Shown here: piece after piece, positions 9,915 through 19,470 of the stretch
Layout: the number at the start of each line of letters is the position of its first letter
Position numbering within the stretch: position 1 is the first letter of the stretch
DNA from: an uncultured Verrucomicrobiales bacterium
GTDB taxonomy: Bacteria > Verrucomicrobiota > Verrucomicrobiia > Verrucomicrobiales > DEV007
Length of the DNA stretch: 34,567 nucleotides
Direction: 5' to 3'
Assembly: GCA_938082635.1 (NCBI GenBank)
Contig: CALLLI010000443.1
Location: forward strand, 1 to 34,567
The notes under the pieces: generated by a model
Seen by the model: only the letters and a program-made list of their open reading frames with translations
Told to the model about the DNA's origin: nothing
Databases searched by the model: none
Translations under genes and position numbers: made by a program

Positions 9915-11134
9915 GTTTGCGTCTTCTTGGGCGTCTCTTTCGGAACATCAGATTCCTCAGCGACTTTTTCCTGTGAAAGGATCTCTACCTTCGCGTCATC
10001 AGGCGTGTAGCTGAGGCTACTCGTGGCGAGATAGGCTTTCTCAAACATGCCTGGATCGCGGATGATGAAGTGATCGAGATCTGACCAGATTGGCGTGATG
10101 ATCCGGCGATCTAGTTTCATTTCTTCTTTCATGACCAGAAAGATCCGATCTACCTGACGCACTGCTCGGCGAGGGATGACGTAGACTTGCTCCAAAACAT
10201 GGCCTTTGATCGCGCCGGTGACGGGTTGCCCGATACGAAGGGGCCGCTTACCAGATACGCGGCCAAAGGGGTCCGAGATACGGGCGATGGCGAACAGCTC
10301 TAATGATTGTTCGTCCAGTGTCCCTTCGGTCCGTACGATCTCTGCTGTCCATGTGTGAGGAGAAGATTCGTCGACGGCATTGCGCAAATTCACCTGGACC
10401 GGTGGGTCGGTGCTTTCTTCGGGTAGGCTGAGCTGATCTAGCTCGTGAGCAGAAATAGGAAGGCGAACTTCCGCAAAGTCGGTGGCAAAGCTGGTGCCGA
10501 GTGAGGTGCCGTTCCCTACAGATTGACCAATGCCTACCGTTCGTTGGTGAACGCGGCCATTGAAGGGCGCGCGCACTCGTGTCCGTTCGAGATCACGTTG
10601 GGCACGTTCTAGCTGCGCGCTTGCTGACTTCACAGACGCTTCTGTTTCTCGCAGCTGCGGTAGTCTCAGGACCAATTCGTTAGGCTCGTCGCTGTAGCCG
10701 AGATCATTCCAATTCAATAGGGCTTGCTTGGCCCTTGCTTGCTCTTGAGCAGAGGTGGCTTTGGCGCGAGCCAGTTGAGCTTCTGCTGCCAGGACGGATG
10801 TCTTGTAATCGGCATCATCGAGTTCAATCAGAATATCATCTTTGGAGAAGAAGGCACCGTCTTCGAAGGGTGGAGCGATTTCCGTGACCTTGCCTGCCAC
10901 ATCTGCGGTCAGCGTGACTTCATTGTGTGGCCTGACGATGCCACGAGTCATCACGGTGATTTGATAGTCTTGTAGCGGGATGTCAGCGACGGCGGTCTTG
11001 ATCACCCGTGGTGGTGCGGGCGGTCTCTTTGTCTCGGCAGGTTCTTGCGAAAGCTGCACGTAGGCGAATGCTCCGATCACTAAGAAGAGGAAGGGAGGCG
11101 CTAAGCGAATCGCCTTAGCCAGGAATGAACTCAT
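9911..11134 (-). CDS. RND efflux periplasmic adaptor (membrane fusion protein)
   Basis: A 407-aa adaptor. An N-terminal membrane anchor (about residues 8-27, no lipobox cysteine) is followed by a Pro-rich linker and a biotinyl-lipoyl half-domain (VTLTADVAGKVTEI, about 73-86). An Ala/Glu/Gln-rich alpha-hairpin spans about 105-190, then the second lipoyl half (RVRAPFNGRVHQRTVGIGQ) and beta-barrel and membrane-proximal domains. This order is typical of the HlyD/AcrA family, which bridges an RND pump to an outer-membrane channel. It overlaps both neighbours by 4 bp, so outer-membrane factor, adaptor and pump are most likely translated as one coupled unit. The C-terminus is charged and Lys/Thr/Pro-rich. 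Confidence 0.94.
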   Translation of the reverse strand: MSSFLAKAIRLAPPFLFLVIGAFAYVQLSQEPAETKRPPAPPRVIKTAVADIPLQDYQITVMTRGIVRPHNEVTLTADVAGKVTEIAPPFEDGAFFSKDDILIELDDADYKTSVLAAEAQLARAKATSAQEQARAKQALLNWNDLGYSDEPNELVLRLPQLRETEASVKSASAQLERAQRDLERTRVRAPFNGRVHQRTVGIGQSVGNGTSLGTSFATDFAEVRLPISAHELDQLSLPEESTDPPVQVNLRNAVDESSPHTWTAEIVRTEGTLDEQSLELFAIARISDPFGRVSGKRPLRIGQPVTGAIKGHVLEQVYVIPRRAVRQVDRIFLVMKEEMKLDRRIITPIWSDLDHFIIRDPGMFEKAYLATSSLSYTPDDAKVEILSQEKVAEESDVPKETPKKTQT

Positions 11135-12612
11135 GATTGGGGATTAAGTGTCTCGTCGTCAGACGTCGTCAGCGTGGTGAAATCTCCACCAAGGGCAAGG
11201 TGAAGATCGATCCGATTCTGGATTCGTTGATTGGCGAGCGTGATCATAGAGGTTCTCGCGCTGATGACGCGACGGCGGGCTTCCAGCAATTCGAGCGGAG
11301 TGACCAGCTGTTCCTGGAAACCCCGATCGGCAAGGTTCTGCGCTTTATTTGCGGTTTCCATCTCAAGTTTGGTCGTCGTCTCTTGTTCTGCCAGATTCCG
11401 GTCACGAGCCAGTGCTGATTCCACCTCACGGAACGCTCGGAGGGCTGCGGAGGCAAAGCTTTCGATCGAAGCTTCATTCTGCGCCAGCGCCTGTCGGGCT
11501 TGGGCTGTCGGCGCGCCGCCTCGGTAGACGGTTTGAGCCAGTGAGGAGGCTACATTCCAAGCGAGGGAACGTGGGTCCGAAATGACTTTCAAGAGATCGT
11601 TGCTGGAAGTGGAGCCCCCGCTGCTTAATAGAATACTGGGGAGGAGTGCTTTGCGCGAGGCATCTGCACGGGCCGCAGAGGCTCGCAGCCTCGCAGCCGC
11701 AGCCACCAGATCAGGTCGGCGCATGAGAAGTTCAGCAGGGAGTCCAGCGGGTACCTTGTCAGGTAGGTAAGGCAATTCTGGGCTTCCTTCAATGGAGGCA
11801 TTTGGATAGCGGCCTAACAGCACCTCGAGAGAGCGGGCTGCTTCGTCTTTAGATAAACGGCGATCGCGTAGTCTCCGTTCAGATGACGCGACGTTGTTGA
11901 GTGCGAAGATCACATTGAGAGCACTGCCATCACCAGCGCCTTTGAAGAGGCGTTCGGTGACCCGAAAGTTCCCTTCGAAAGTTTCCAATGTTAACTTTGC
12001 AGACTCCACCAACTTCCTTGTGGTGATGAGATTGCTCCATGCTCTGGCTGTATTTGCCGCAAGTGATAGTCGAGCTCCGCGGAAATCCGCTCGTGTGCTA
12101 AGATAGTCGTTTACGGAGGCTTCTTCCAAATAGCGGAGTCGTCCCCAGAGATCGATCTCCCAAGAGGCGTTTAGAGAGAGGCCGTAGTTACTGTTCTGTT
12201 CCCAATCACTAAGACCGCCATCATCTTCTCGAAAGCGCGATCCTGATCGTGACCCGGATCCGGATACCGAAACTGACGGTAGCCTATTCGATCGTCCGGT
12301 GATGGTGCCTTCCCGAGCAGAGCGCAGACGGGCAGCGGTTGTTCGTAGATCATGATTGTGCTGCATGGCCTCTTCAACGAGCGCCTGCAGCTCGCGATCT
12401 CGAAAAGATTCTAACCAGCCGGTGGCGATCTTTCCTTCCGTGCCTGAACTTGATTGCGCCCAGAGCGTGGGGAGGCTGACCGGCTCTTCTGCGACTCGAC
12501 TAGGCTTCCCGATCTTCATCGCCGTGCATCCAGTAAGGATGGCCGTGCATCCAGTAAGGACGGCCGAGCAAAGAAGAAGTGAAGAAGCGCGTAATATCAT
12601 GGGGCAGGACAT
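11131..12612 (-). CDS. Efflux outer-membrane factor lipoprotein (NodT/TolC-like)
   Basis: A 493-aa outer-membrane efflux protein. A lipoprotein signal peptide is followed by paired outer-membrane efflux repeats rich in long Ala/Leu/Arg helices (ALVEEAMQHNHDLRTTAARL near the N-terminus, LRRPDLVAAAARLRA-like motif in the middle). These are typical of NodT-type channels such as OprM. The signal carries two consecutive lipoboxes, LTGC-TAI-LTGC, because a 21-bp segment is tandemly duplicated in the DNA. The listed start gives MSCPMILRASS; an ATG at 12600 (MILRASSLLLCSAVLTGC) makes a cleaner lipoprotein signal and may be the true start. AGGA lies directly before the first ATG and 12 nt before the second. 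The stop overlaps the adaptor start. Confidence 0.94.
   Translation of the reverse strand: MSCPMILRASSLLLCSAVLTGCTAILTGCTAMKIGKPSRVAEEPVSLPTLWAQSSSGTEGKIATGWLESFRDRELQALVEEAMQHNHDLRTTAARLRSAREGTITGRSNRLPSVSVSGSGSRSGSRFREDDGGLSDWEQNSNYGLSLNASWEIDLWGRLRYLEEASVNDYLSTRADFRGARLSLAANTARAWSNLITTRKLVESAKLTLETFEGNFRVTERLFKGAGDGSALNVIFALNNVASSERRLRDRRLSKDEAARSLEVLLGRYPNASIEGSPELPYLPDKVPAGLPAELLMRRPDLVAAAARLRASAARADASRKALLPSILLSSGGSTSSNDLLKVISDPRSLAWNVASSLAQTVYRGGAPTAQARQALAQNEASIESFASAALRAFREVESALARDRNLAEQETTTKLEMETANKAQNLADRGFQEQLVTPLELLEARRRVISARTSMITLANQRIQNRIDLHLALGGDFTTLTTSDDETLNPQS
12521..12562. repeat. 21-bp tandem duplication over the lipobox
   Basis: Two adjacent 21-bp copies (12521-12541 and 12542-12562) differ at one base (T against C near the end). 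They sit in the outer-membrane factor gene and encode the duplicated LTGCTA(I/M) lipobox segment. The period is a multiple of three, so the frame is kept. Confidence 0.95.
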
Positions 12613-12677
12613 TCCTAGAAGAGGAACTCATGCCGGAAGCAAACGTCGCACAGCGAGCGAGATTGAGTGTGAGCTTT

Positions 12678-14231
12678 CTAGCCCGGAGAGTTCTCCGTGA
12701 TGCCTTCAAGGCCTCCAGTATCGCCGTGGCCACGCCAATTGAATTGGCGGATCTTCATGAGGCGAACGTAAGGCTTGCTGCTAGGATGGTTTGCATCGAC
12801 TTCCCAGCGAATGTCGACAATCGGGAAATATAGCAAGAGCCACTTGAGCTTGGTATCCAGCTCTTGACCATAGGTGCTGAATTTCGGGATAAAGCTGAAG
12901 CCACCATCGAGATTATCCACAGGGGCATCGATCTTGTAGCACCACTTCTTATCACTTTCGGGCATGTCATCGGTGAAATCGTGAGCACGTCGTAGAATGA
13001 CATTGAAGGTCTTGATCTCGCCTTTGCCGTCGGGACCAACCTTGGGGTTGCTCAAGAATTTCTCTAGATGGGAGTCCTTGAATTGCACGTAGGCTTCCCA
13101 ATCTGTGTGGAACCCGGTTGAGGTCTCCTCAACAGTCATAGGGAACGAGCCTTTGTTAGAGGCCGTGATGACTTTGAATAGATAAAACTGATGTTCGGAG
13201 TCAGGAAGCTTCTGCTTATGCTGAAAAGTGATCTCTGAGATCTTCTCTGGAGCGTAAGGGGTTGCCTTGTAGTAGGCCGCCATCTTGGCGCGGAGAGCGT
13301 CTCCTTGGAGCGACTTATCAACTAACGCTTCCCATTTGGGTGCTTTTAAGTAGGCCTCTAGGAAGCCCTTGGGCTCGTCTAGAATACCCTCGATGTCGGC
13401 GAAAGCAGGGTCGTCCTCAAAGGGGGCTTCGTCAGGCTCGTCGACCAGTCTAGGTTTTGTATTGTTGGCCAGATGCCCGTTGGCAGGTGCCAGAGGCAAC
13501 GGCTCGTTATCGATCTTCGCATCCGTTGGGTCGCCGTCTTGCTTTGCTGGCGGATCGGCATCGATCGAGGCGGTCTCGGGAATTTCTATTTGTGCGTTCT
13601 TGAGCATTCCCTTGATCTTAGGGAGAACGAAGGATCCTCCTGCCAGGAGGCCGACCACAGCGAGTGCTCCGATCAATTTACCAAGACCTCCCTTGGATTT
13701 CGTCGACGGAGCGGCACGACGCTCTCTAGAACTCTTCCGAGAGCTTGTGCCTTCTGACGGCGCTGCTGCTGATGCAGGCTTGCCGCGTAGCGGAGAGTCT
13801 GGAACAGGCGGAGAAGATGAGGCGACTCGAGGATCGAGGTTGGTCCCCTGAGGTGGAGCCTGCTGCTGAGGAGCGGGCATCGACTGAGCTGGCGGGCTGG
13901 AAATAGGCGCCTCGAGAGGAGGCACTGCTCTGACTGGAACAGCTTGCTGAGCAGAAGGCTGCTGCGCCATCTGAGGAGGCTGCTGGGCCATTGGAGGACC
14001 AGGAAGTGGTACCGCCGCCTGCTGCGGTGGATGAACTGCTGCTGCTTGTGGCGGTGACGCCGGAGCGGAAGCTGCTGGAGGAGGTGACGCCGGAGCCGCA
14101 GGGTGGGGGGCTGTCAGATGATTCTGACAGGTCGGACATGGACCGGTGACGCCTGCCATAGAAGCTGGAACCGAGAGTCGTGTATGACAGCTCGGGCAGG
14201 CAAACGTGATATTGGAGGATGAAGGAACCAT
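12678..14231 (-). CDS. Zinc-ribbon, Pro/Gln-rich, single-TM protein of unknown function
   Basis: A 517-aa protein with a clear modular layout. An N-terminal zinc ribbon has two CxxC pairs (C12/C15 and C32/C35), resembling MJ0042-type motifs. A low-complexity Pro/Ala/Gln linker covers about residues 43-150, and a basic Ser/Arg/Lys stretch about 160-180. One membrane helix (about 184-203, GKLIGALAVVGLLAGGSFVL) leads to an acidic linker and a C-terminal globular domain of about 230 residues that I do not recognise. The helix suggests a cytoplasmic zinc ribbon and an exported C-terminal domain, if the basic residues before it stay inside. It is 65 bp upstream of the efflux genes on the same strand and could be co-transcribed. 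A candidate promoter lies directly upstream of the start. Confidence 0.85.
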   Translation of the reverse strand: MVPSSSNITFACPSCHTRLSVPASMAGVTGPCPTCQNHLTAPHPAAPASPPPAASAPASPPQAAAVHPPQQAAVPLPGPPMAQQPPQMAQQPSAQQAVPVRAVPPLEAPISSPPAQSMPAPQQQAPPQGTNLDPRVASSSPPVPDSPLRGKPASAAAPSEGTSSRKSSRERRAAPSTKSKGGLGKLIGALAVVGLLAGGSFVLPKIKGMLKNAQIEIPETASIDADPPAKQDGDPTDAKIDNEPLPLAPANGHLANNTKPRLVDEPDEAPFEDDPAFADIEGILDEPKGFLEAYLKAPKWEALVDKSLQGDALRAKMAAYYKATPYAPEKISEITFQHKQKLPDSEHQFYLFKVITASNKGSFPMTVEETSTGFHTDWEAYVQFKDSHLEKFLSNPKVGPDGKGEIKTFNVILRRAHDFTDDMPESDKKWCYKIDAPVDNLDGGFSFIPKFSTYGQELDTKLKWLLLYFPIVDIRWEVDANHPSSKPYVRLMKIRQFNWRGHGDTGGLEGITENSPG

Positions 14232-14248
14232 ACCGCAGTAATATCACT

Positions 14249-14278
14249 ATAGTATTCCATCAACTTAACTAACTGCAA
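14249..14278 (-). promoter_or_regulatory. Candidate sigma70-type promoter for the zinc-ribbon gene
   Basis: On the minus strand a -35-like TTGCAG (14273-14278) and a -10-like TACTAT (14249-14254) are separated by 18 bp; each matches four of six consensus bases. Transcription would start only about 10 nt before the ATG at 14231, implying a very short leader. This is a pattern match only. Confidence 0.3.
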
Positions 14279-14327
14279 AAGCTAAAATCATCAGATTCAA
14301 GAAAGATTAACTGAGCGGGGCATCTAC

Positions 14328-14338
14328 GGGGGGGGGGG
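14328..14338. repeat. G11 homopolymer tract
   Basis: Eleven consecutive G residues on the plus strand lie in the 116-bp gap between two minus-strand genes. The tract is about 10 bp beyond the stop codon of the 14348-14863 gene and about 50 bp upstream of the candidate -35 of the zinc-ribbon gene. Tracts of this length are prone to slippage and to sequencing error. Confidence 0.95.
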
Positions 14339-14347
14339 AGAATTTCT

Positions 14348-14863
14348 CTATTTCTTAAAATTCAGCTGATTTCCGTTCAATTTCGTCCCTTTCTTCTCCA
14401 AGAGTTCGGGATGTTCGAAGATCTCTTTGTGGAGCTTGGGCATATCCTTGACGTCGACATCAGTCTTCGCGATGCGATGGGCCTTTCCTTGCTCATCGTA
14501 GACCGTCTTCAGCACACGAACCACGGAGTCCTTCATGTCGCGAACCTGCTCTGTATCGAGTCGATCGAGTTCGTCGTAAGTGTATTTAAATTTGAAGAGA
14601 GGTTTTCCCGATCCATCAAAGGCCAGGCCTGATTTCACTTTCCCTGCGCGATCTAGTTGAAAGATCCGCTTCATCTTGAGTACGCCGCCGATGCCGTAGG
14701 TCTGCTGCTCCATGGTCCGCTTCACGAAGTCGCGATTGGAGAGAGTCTTTGTTTCGTCGTTGTGAATGATGGTGCTGACCACACGTGACAACCGCCCCTG
14801 TGCTTGCACGCCATGGGAGAGGAGAACTGTGGTGAGCGCGACTGCGCAAAGGAGGAGTTTCAT
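14348..14863 (-). CDS. Secreted hypothetical protein
   Basis: A 171-aa protein with a classic signal peptide (residues 1 to about 22, KLLLCAVALTTVLLSHGVQA, likely cut before QGRLS). The mature part contains regularly spaced charged and aromatic residues (FDGSGKPLFKFKYTYDELDRLDTEQV), which recalls YD/RHS-like or Verrucomicrobia-type short repeats but is too short to assign. GGAG in the purine-rich stretch before the ATG may act as ribosome site. It lies 116 bp upstream of the zinc-ribbon gene and 37 bp downstream of the sugar-binding protein gene, all on the minus strand. Function is not recognised. Confidence 0.8.
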   Translation of the reverse strand: MKLLLCAVALTTVLLSHGVQAQGRLSRVVSTIIHNDETKTLSNRDFVKRTMEQQTYGIGGVLKMKRIFQLDRAGKVKSGLAFDGSGKPLFKFKYTYDELDRLDTEQVRDMKDSVVRVLKTVYDEQGKAHRIAKTDVDVKDMPKLHKEIFEHPELLEKKGTKLNGNQLNFKK

Positions 14864-14900
14864 AACTTAAAGTAATAGCTAAAACTTGAGCCTTTCAAGC

Positions 14901-15863
14901 CTAGAGTTCGGGATCCTTGAGCGCATCTGCCTGACGATACAGCTCCGTGGGGATGAGCTGCTCTGCGGGCACTTTTTCACCTTCGAAGTAGGCGATGATA
15001 GTCTTTGCCGTTACGCGGCCCAAGCGATCAGGGAATTGAATGGGATCTGCATAGATCTTACCGTCCTTGATCGCTCGCTTGCCTTCAGGCTGGCCGTCGA
15101 AAGCGATGATTTTAACTTGGTCGGCTTTGCCAGCTTCTTCGAGCGCAGAATAGGCTCCTAAGGCGGAAGGGTCGTTGATTGCGAAGATCCCGGACAAATC
15201 TGGATAACTTTGCAACGCGGCCTGGGTTGTTTCCCGACCCTTGATCTTTTGGCCCGCTCCTGGCAGCTCTGCGACGATGGCGATCTTGCTGGCGGCAGTG
15301 GTATTGTGCTGATTGATGACGTCCTTAAAGCCTTGCACCCGCAGGAGGCAGGATTCGACCTCACGTTTGTCGAGGACGAGCACTTTGCCGCCGGTTTCTC
15401 CAAGGGCCTCAATCATGGCTTCTCCCGCCATGCGGCCGCCTTGCAAGTTGTCTGAAGCGATGTGCGAGACGACTTTCGCTTCGGGAGCGAGACACTTGAT
15501 ATCGCAGGTGAACACTGGGATGCCTGCTTTGTTCGCTTCTTCGATCGCTGGCCCGATTGACTTACTATCACAAGGATTGAGGACAATGGCAGCGACCTGT
15601 TGGGCAATGAAATTCTTGATTTGATCGCTCTGTTTCTTCACGTCTTCATCACCGCTCACGACAATGACCTCGTAGCCGGCTACCTTCGCCTCGGCTTCCA
15701 AGTTCGACGAGATCACATTGAAGAAGGGATTGTTCGACGTCAGTGTGGAGTAGGCGATGACCTTAGCAGTGCCGTCGGCCTTATTTGAGCTAGCGCCGTC
15801 GTCTTTGGAACATCCGACGAAGATTCCAGTAGCGAGTGTGAGAAGGAAGGTGATCAGTTTCAT
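14901..15863 (-). CDS. Sugar ABC transporter substrate-binding lipoprotein (RbsB-like)
   Basis: A 320-aa periplasmic binding protein of the LacI/RbsB type. A lipoprotein signal ends in FVGC (Cys18) and is followed by a Ser/Asp-rich spacer. Family landmarks are visible: STLTSNNPFFNVISSNLEAEAK, GDEDVKKQSDQIKNFIAQQVAAIVLNPCDSKSIGP as the first lobe, SDNLQGGRMAGEAM, and GIFAINDPSALGAYSALEEAGK with FDGQPEGKRAIKDGKIYADP in the second lobe. Such proteins capture ribose, allose or similar sugars for an ABC importer. No permease or ATPase gene adjoins it, so it is an orphan here. The stop lies 37 bp before the downstream minus-strand hypothetical gene. It diverges from the Uma2 gene. The ligand is not predictable. 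Confidence 0.92.
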   Translation of the reverse strand: MKLITFLLTLATGIFVGCSKDDGASSNKADGTAKVIAYSTLTSNNPFFNVISSNLEAEAKVAGYEVIVVSGDEDVKKQSDQIKNFIAQQVAAIVLNPCDSKSIGPAIEEANKAGIPVFTCDIKCLAPEAKVVSHIASDNLQGGRMAGEAMIEALGETGGKVLVLDKREVESCLLRVQGFKDVINQHNTTAASKIAIVAELPGAGQKIKGRETTQAALQSYPDLSGIFAINDPSALGAYSALEEAGKADQVKIIAFDGQPEGKRAIKDGKIYADPIQFPDRLGRVTAKTIIAYFEGEKVPAEQLIPTELYRQADALKDPEL

Positions 15864-15974
15864 TTAGATGATCTAGGGGCGCTGCGTTGGTGTTGTAAAG
15901 CTTCATTGAACAGGCTGTGAGGTTCCCTGTAAGCCGAATCTCGAAGATTGCATCAGTTGGCGGCGAGTAGTGAC

Positions 15975-16547
15975 ATGTTTCGAATGACGGCTGCCAAGGC
16001 ATACACTCAGATTTCGATTGAGGATTACCTCTCTGGTGAACAGATTTCCGAGGTCAAGCATGACTACGTCGACGGGACTGTATTCGCCATGGCTGGGGCA
16101 AGCGTGCGGCACAATCAAGTGGCGTCGAATACGTTGATTTCCCTGGGTAGCCAGCTTCGCGGAAAGCCATGCCGTCCTTTCAACTCGGACATGAAGATTC
16201 GGGTACGTTTCCCAAGTAATACACGTTTTTATTATCCGGATGTTTCGGTGATCTGTCGTTCGAACCCGGGGGGCGATCAGTTTCAGGATGAGCCTGTGGT
16301 CCTCATCGAGGTGCTGTCAGATTCCACTCGTCGTATGGATCAGACGGAGAAGAAGGATGCTTTTCTCATAATCCCTTCGCTGGCCGTCTCTGTGATGATG
16401 GAGCAGGACGATGCGGCTGCGATCGTCTATCGGCGGCAAGACTCGGGTTTCTTACGTGAAGTCTATGAAGGGAAGGATGCGTCGATTACTCTGTCGGAAA
16501 TCGACGCGACTCATTCTCTAGCGGAAGTCTACGAAGATGTGCTTTAG
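15975..16547 (+). CDS. Uma2 family (DUF820) putative endonuclease
   Basis: A 190-aa protein of the Uma2/DUF820 family, which has a PD-(D/E)XK nuclease fold. Landmarks are the N-terminal SIEDYLSGEQISEVKHDYVDG, DMKIRV, YPDVSV (Asp89) and VVLIEVLSDST (Glu112), followed by the conserved R-x-D-x-x-x-K segment. These acidic residues and the Lys fit the expected active site. The family is common in Cyanobacteria and Planctomycetota-Verrucomicrobiota and its biological role is unclear. The ATG at 15975 is chosen over a TTG at 15948; an ATG at 15984 is also possible. It converges with purU, leaving 5 bp between the two stops, and no mobile-element ends are visible around it. Confidence 0.88.
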   Translation: MFRMTAAKAYTQISIEDYLSGEQISEVKHDYVDGTVFAMAGASVRHNQVASNTLISLGSQLRGKPCRPFNSDMKIRVRFPSNTRFYYPDVSVICRSNPGGDQFQDEPVVLIEVLSDSTRRMDQTEKKDAFLIIPSLAVSVMMEQDDAAAIVYRRQDSGFLREVYEGKDASITLSEIDATHSLAEVYEDVL

Positions 16548-16552
16548 ACCTG

Positions 16553-17398
16553 TTAGTCTCTGAACACGATCGTCTTGTTCCCGTGAATGATCACGCGATC
16601 ATTGGAGTGGTAGCGAACGGCGCGGGAGAGCGCTAGGCACTCGCAGTCACGACCGAGGCGGACTAGGTCTTCTGGGGTGTGGAAGTGCTCTACTCGAGCG
16701 ACCTCCTGATCGATGATCGGCCCGGCATCGAGATTGGAAGTCACGTAGTGAGCCGTGGCTCCGATGATCTTGACGCCGCGCTGGAACGCTTGTTTGTAGG
16801 GATTTGCCCCGATGAATGCGGGTAGGAAGGAATGATGGATGTTGATCGCACGACCGCTGTAGGTCTCACAGAACGCTGGCGGCAAGATCTGCATAAAGCG
16901 GGCGAGAACGAGTAGCTGCGCCCCAGAGTCGTCGATGGCTTCGCGATAGGCGTCGAACGAGGCTTCCTTGTTACCCTTCTCCACCGGGATGTGGCGGAAT
17001 GGGATTTCGTAGCGATCCGCGATCGGTTCCAGGTCCGTTCGATTTCCCAAGATGAGGGGCACTTCAAGCGGGATGTCGCCCGAGTAGGTCCGGGAGAGTA
17101 GGTCCTGTAGACAATGGGCAGCCTTGGTCACAAGAATGGCTGCGCACGTCTTTGCGCCAGGCGAGCGGAACTCCCAGGAGGCATCGATGGAGCGCCCCAA
17201 GGATTCAAACGTGTCGATCATGCTGCGTTCTTTGCTTTTTGAATCGCCAACATCGATGTGGATCCGGATGAAGAACCACTCGTCGATGGGATCTGTGAAC
17301 TGAGACATCTCCAAGATGTTTCCTCCTGAAACTGAGATGAAATTGGCCAATGTGGCGACCAGTCCAGGGCGGTCAGGGCACGAGAGTTTCAGGATCAT
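16553..17398 (-). CDS. purU: Formyltetrahydrofolate deformylase
   Basis: A 281-aa enzyme that hydrolyses 10-formyltetrahydrofolate to formate and tetrahydrofolate, balancing one-carbon pools and feeding formate to purine synthesis. An N-terminal ACT regulatory domain (about residues 1-80, LSCPDRPGLVATLANFI) precedes a formyltransferase-fold catalytic domain. The catalytic triad is visible: Asn186 and His188 in INIHHSFLPAF and Asp224 in TSNLDAGPIIDQ, with the Asn-Asp spacing of 38 seen in related formyltransferases. Length is normal. An ATG at 17398 (MILKLSCPDRPG) is preferred to a TTG at 17407. It is divergent from typA. Confidence 0.96.
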   Translation of the reverse strand: MILKLSCPDRPGLVATLANFISVSGGNILEMSQFTDPIDEWFFIRIHIDVGDSKSKERSMIDTFESLGRSIDASWEFRSPGAKTCAAILVTKAAHCLQDLLSRTYSGDIPLEVPLILGNRTDLEPIADRYEIPFRHIPVEKGNKEASFDAYREAIDDSGAQLLVLARFMQILPPAFCETYSGRAINIHHSFLPAFIGANPYKQAFQRGVKIIGATAHYVTSNLDAGPIIDQEVARVEHFHTPEDLVRLGRDCECLALSRAVRYHSNDRVIIHGNKTIVFRD

Positions 17399-17512
17399 TG
17401 GATCCAATTAGGTCTCAGCTGTGGGGCTGCAACCACAAATGCTCAAATCCCCAATAGATTCATTTGCTAAAACCCCTTGGAAATCTACGGTCACGACCCA
17501 CCAGAGCACCCT

Positions 17513-19345
<1,833 letters not shown>

Positions 19346-19470
19346 GTAGGATGGAGAGTGGGACCGGCCAGGAATGGCGATCCTATATTCGATGGCGTTT
19401 ATCGATTTCATCGATGTTTATCTGAAAAAGATCGATTGGAAACCTACTGGGTGGCACTGATGGTGGGGGC

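Noticed and set aside
13726..14247. 173-codon Ser-rich frame on the minus strand over the zinc-ribbon gene's 5' part
   Set aside because: Its composition is the frame-shifted image of the Pro/Gln/Ala-rich linker; the other frame has the CxxC pairs and membrane helix.
17477..17512. TTG start for typA
   Set aside because: Would add 12 residues absent from the family; ATG at 17513 gives the normal N-terminus.
19401..19436. Three ATCGAT sites between typA and the CPBP gene
   Set aside because: A self-complementary 6-mer repeated irregularly; no regular spacing and no known regulator site matches.
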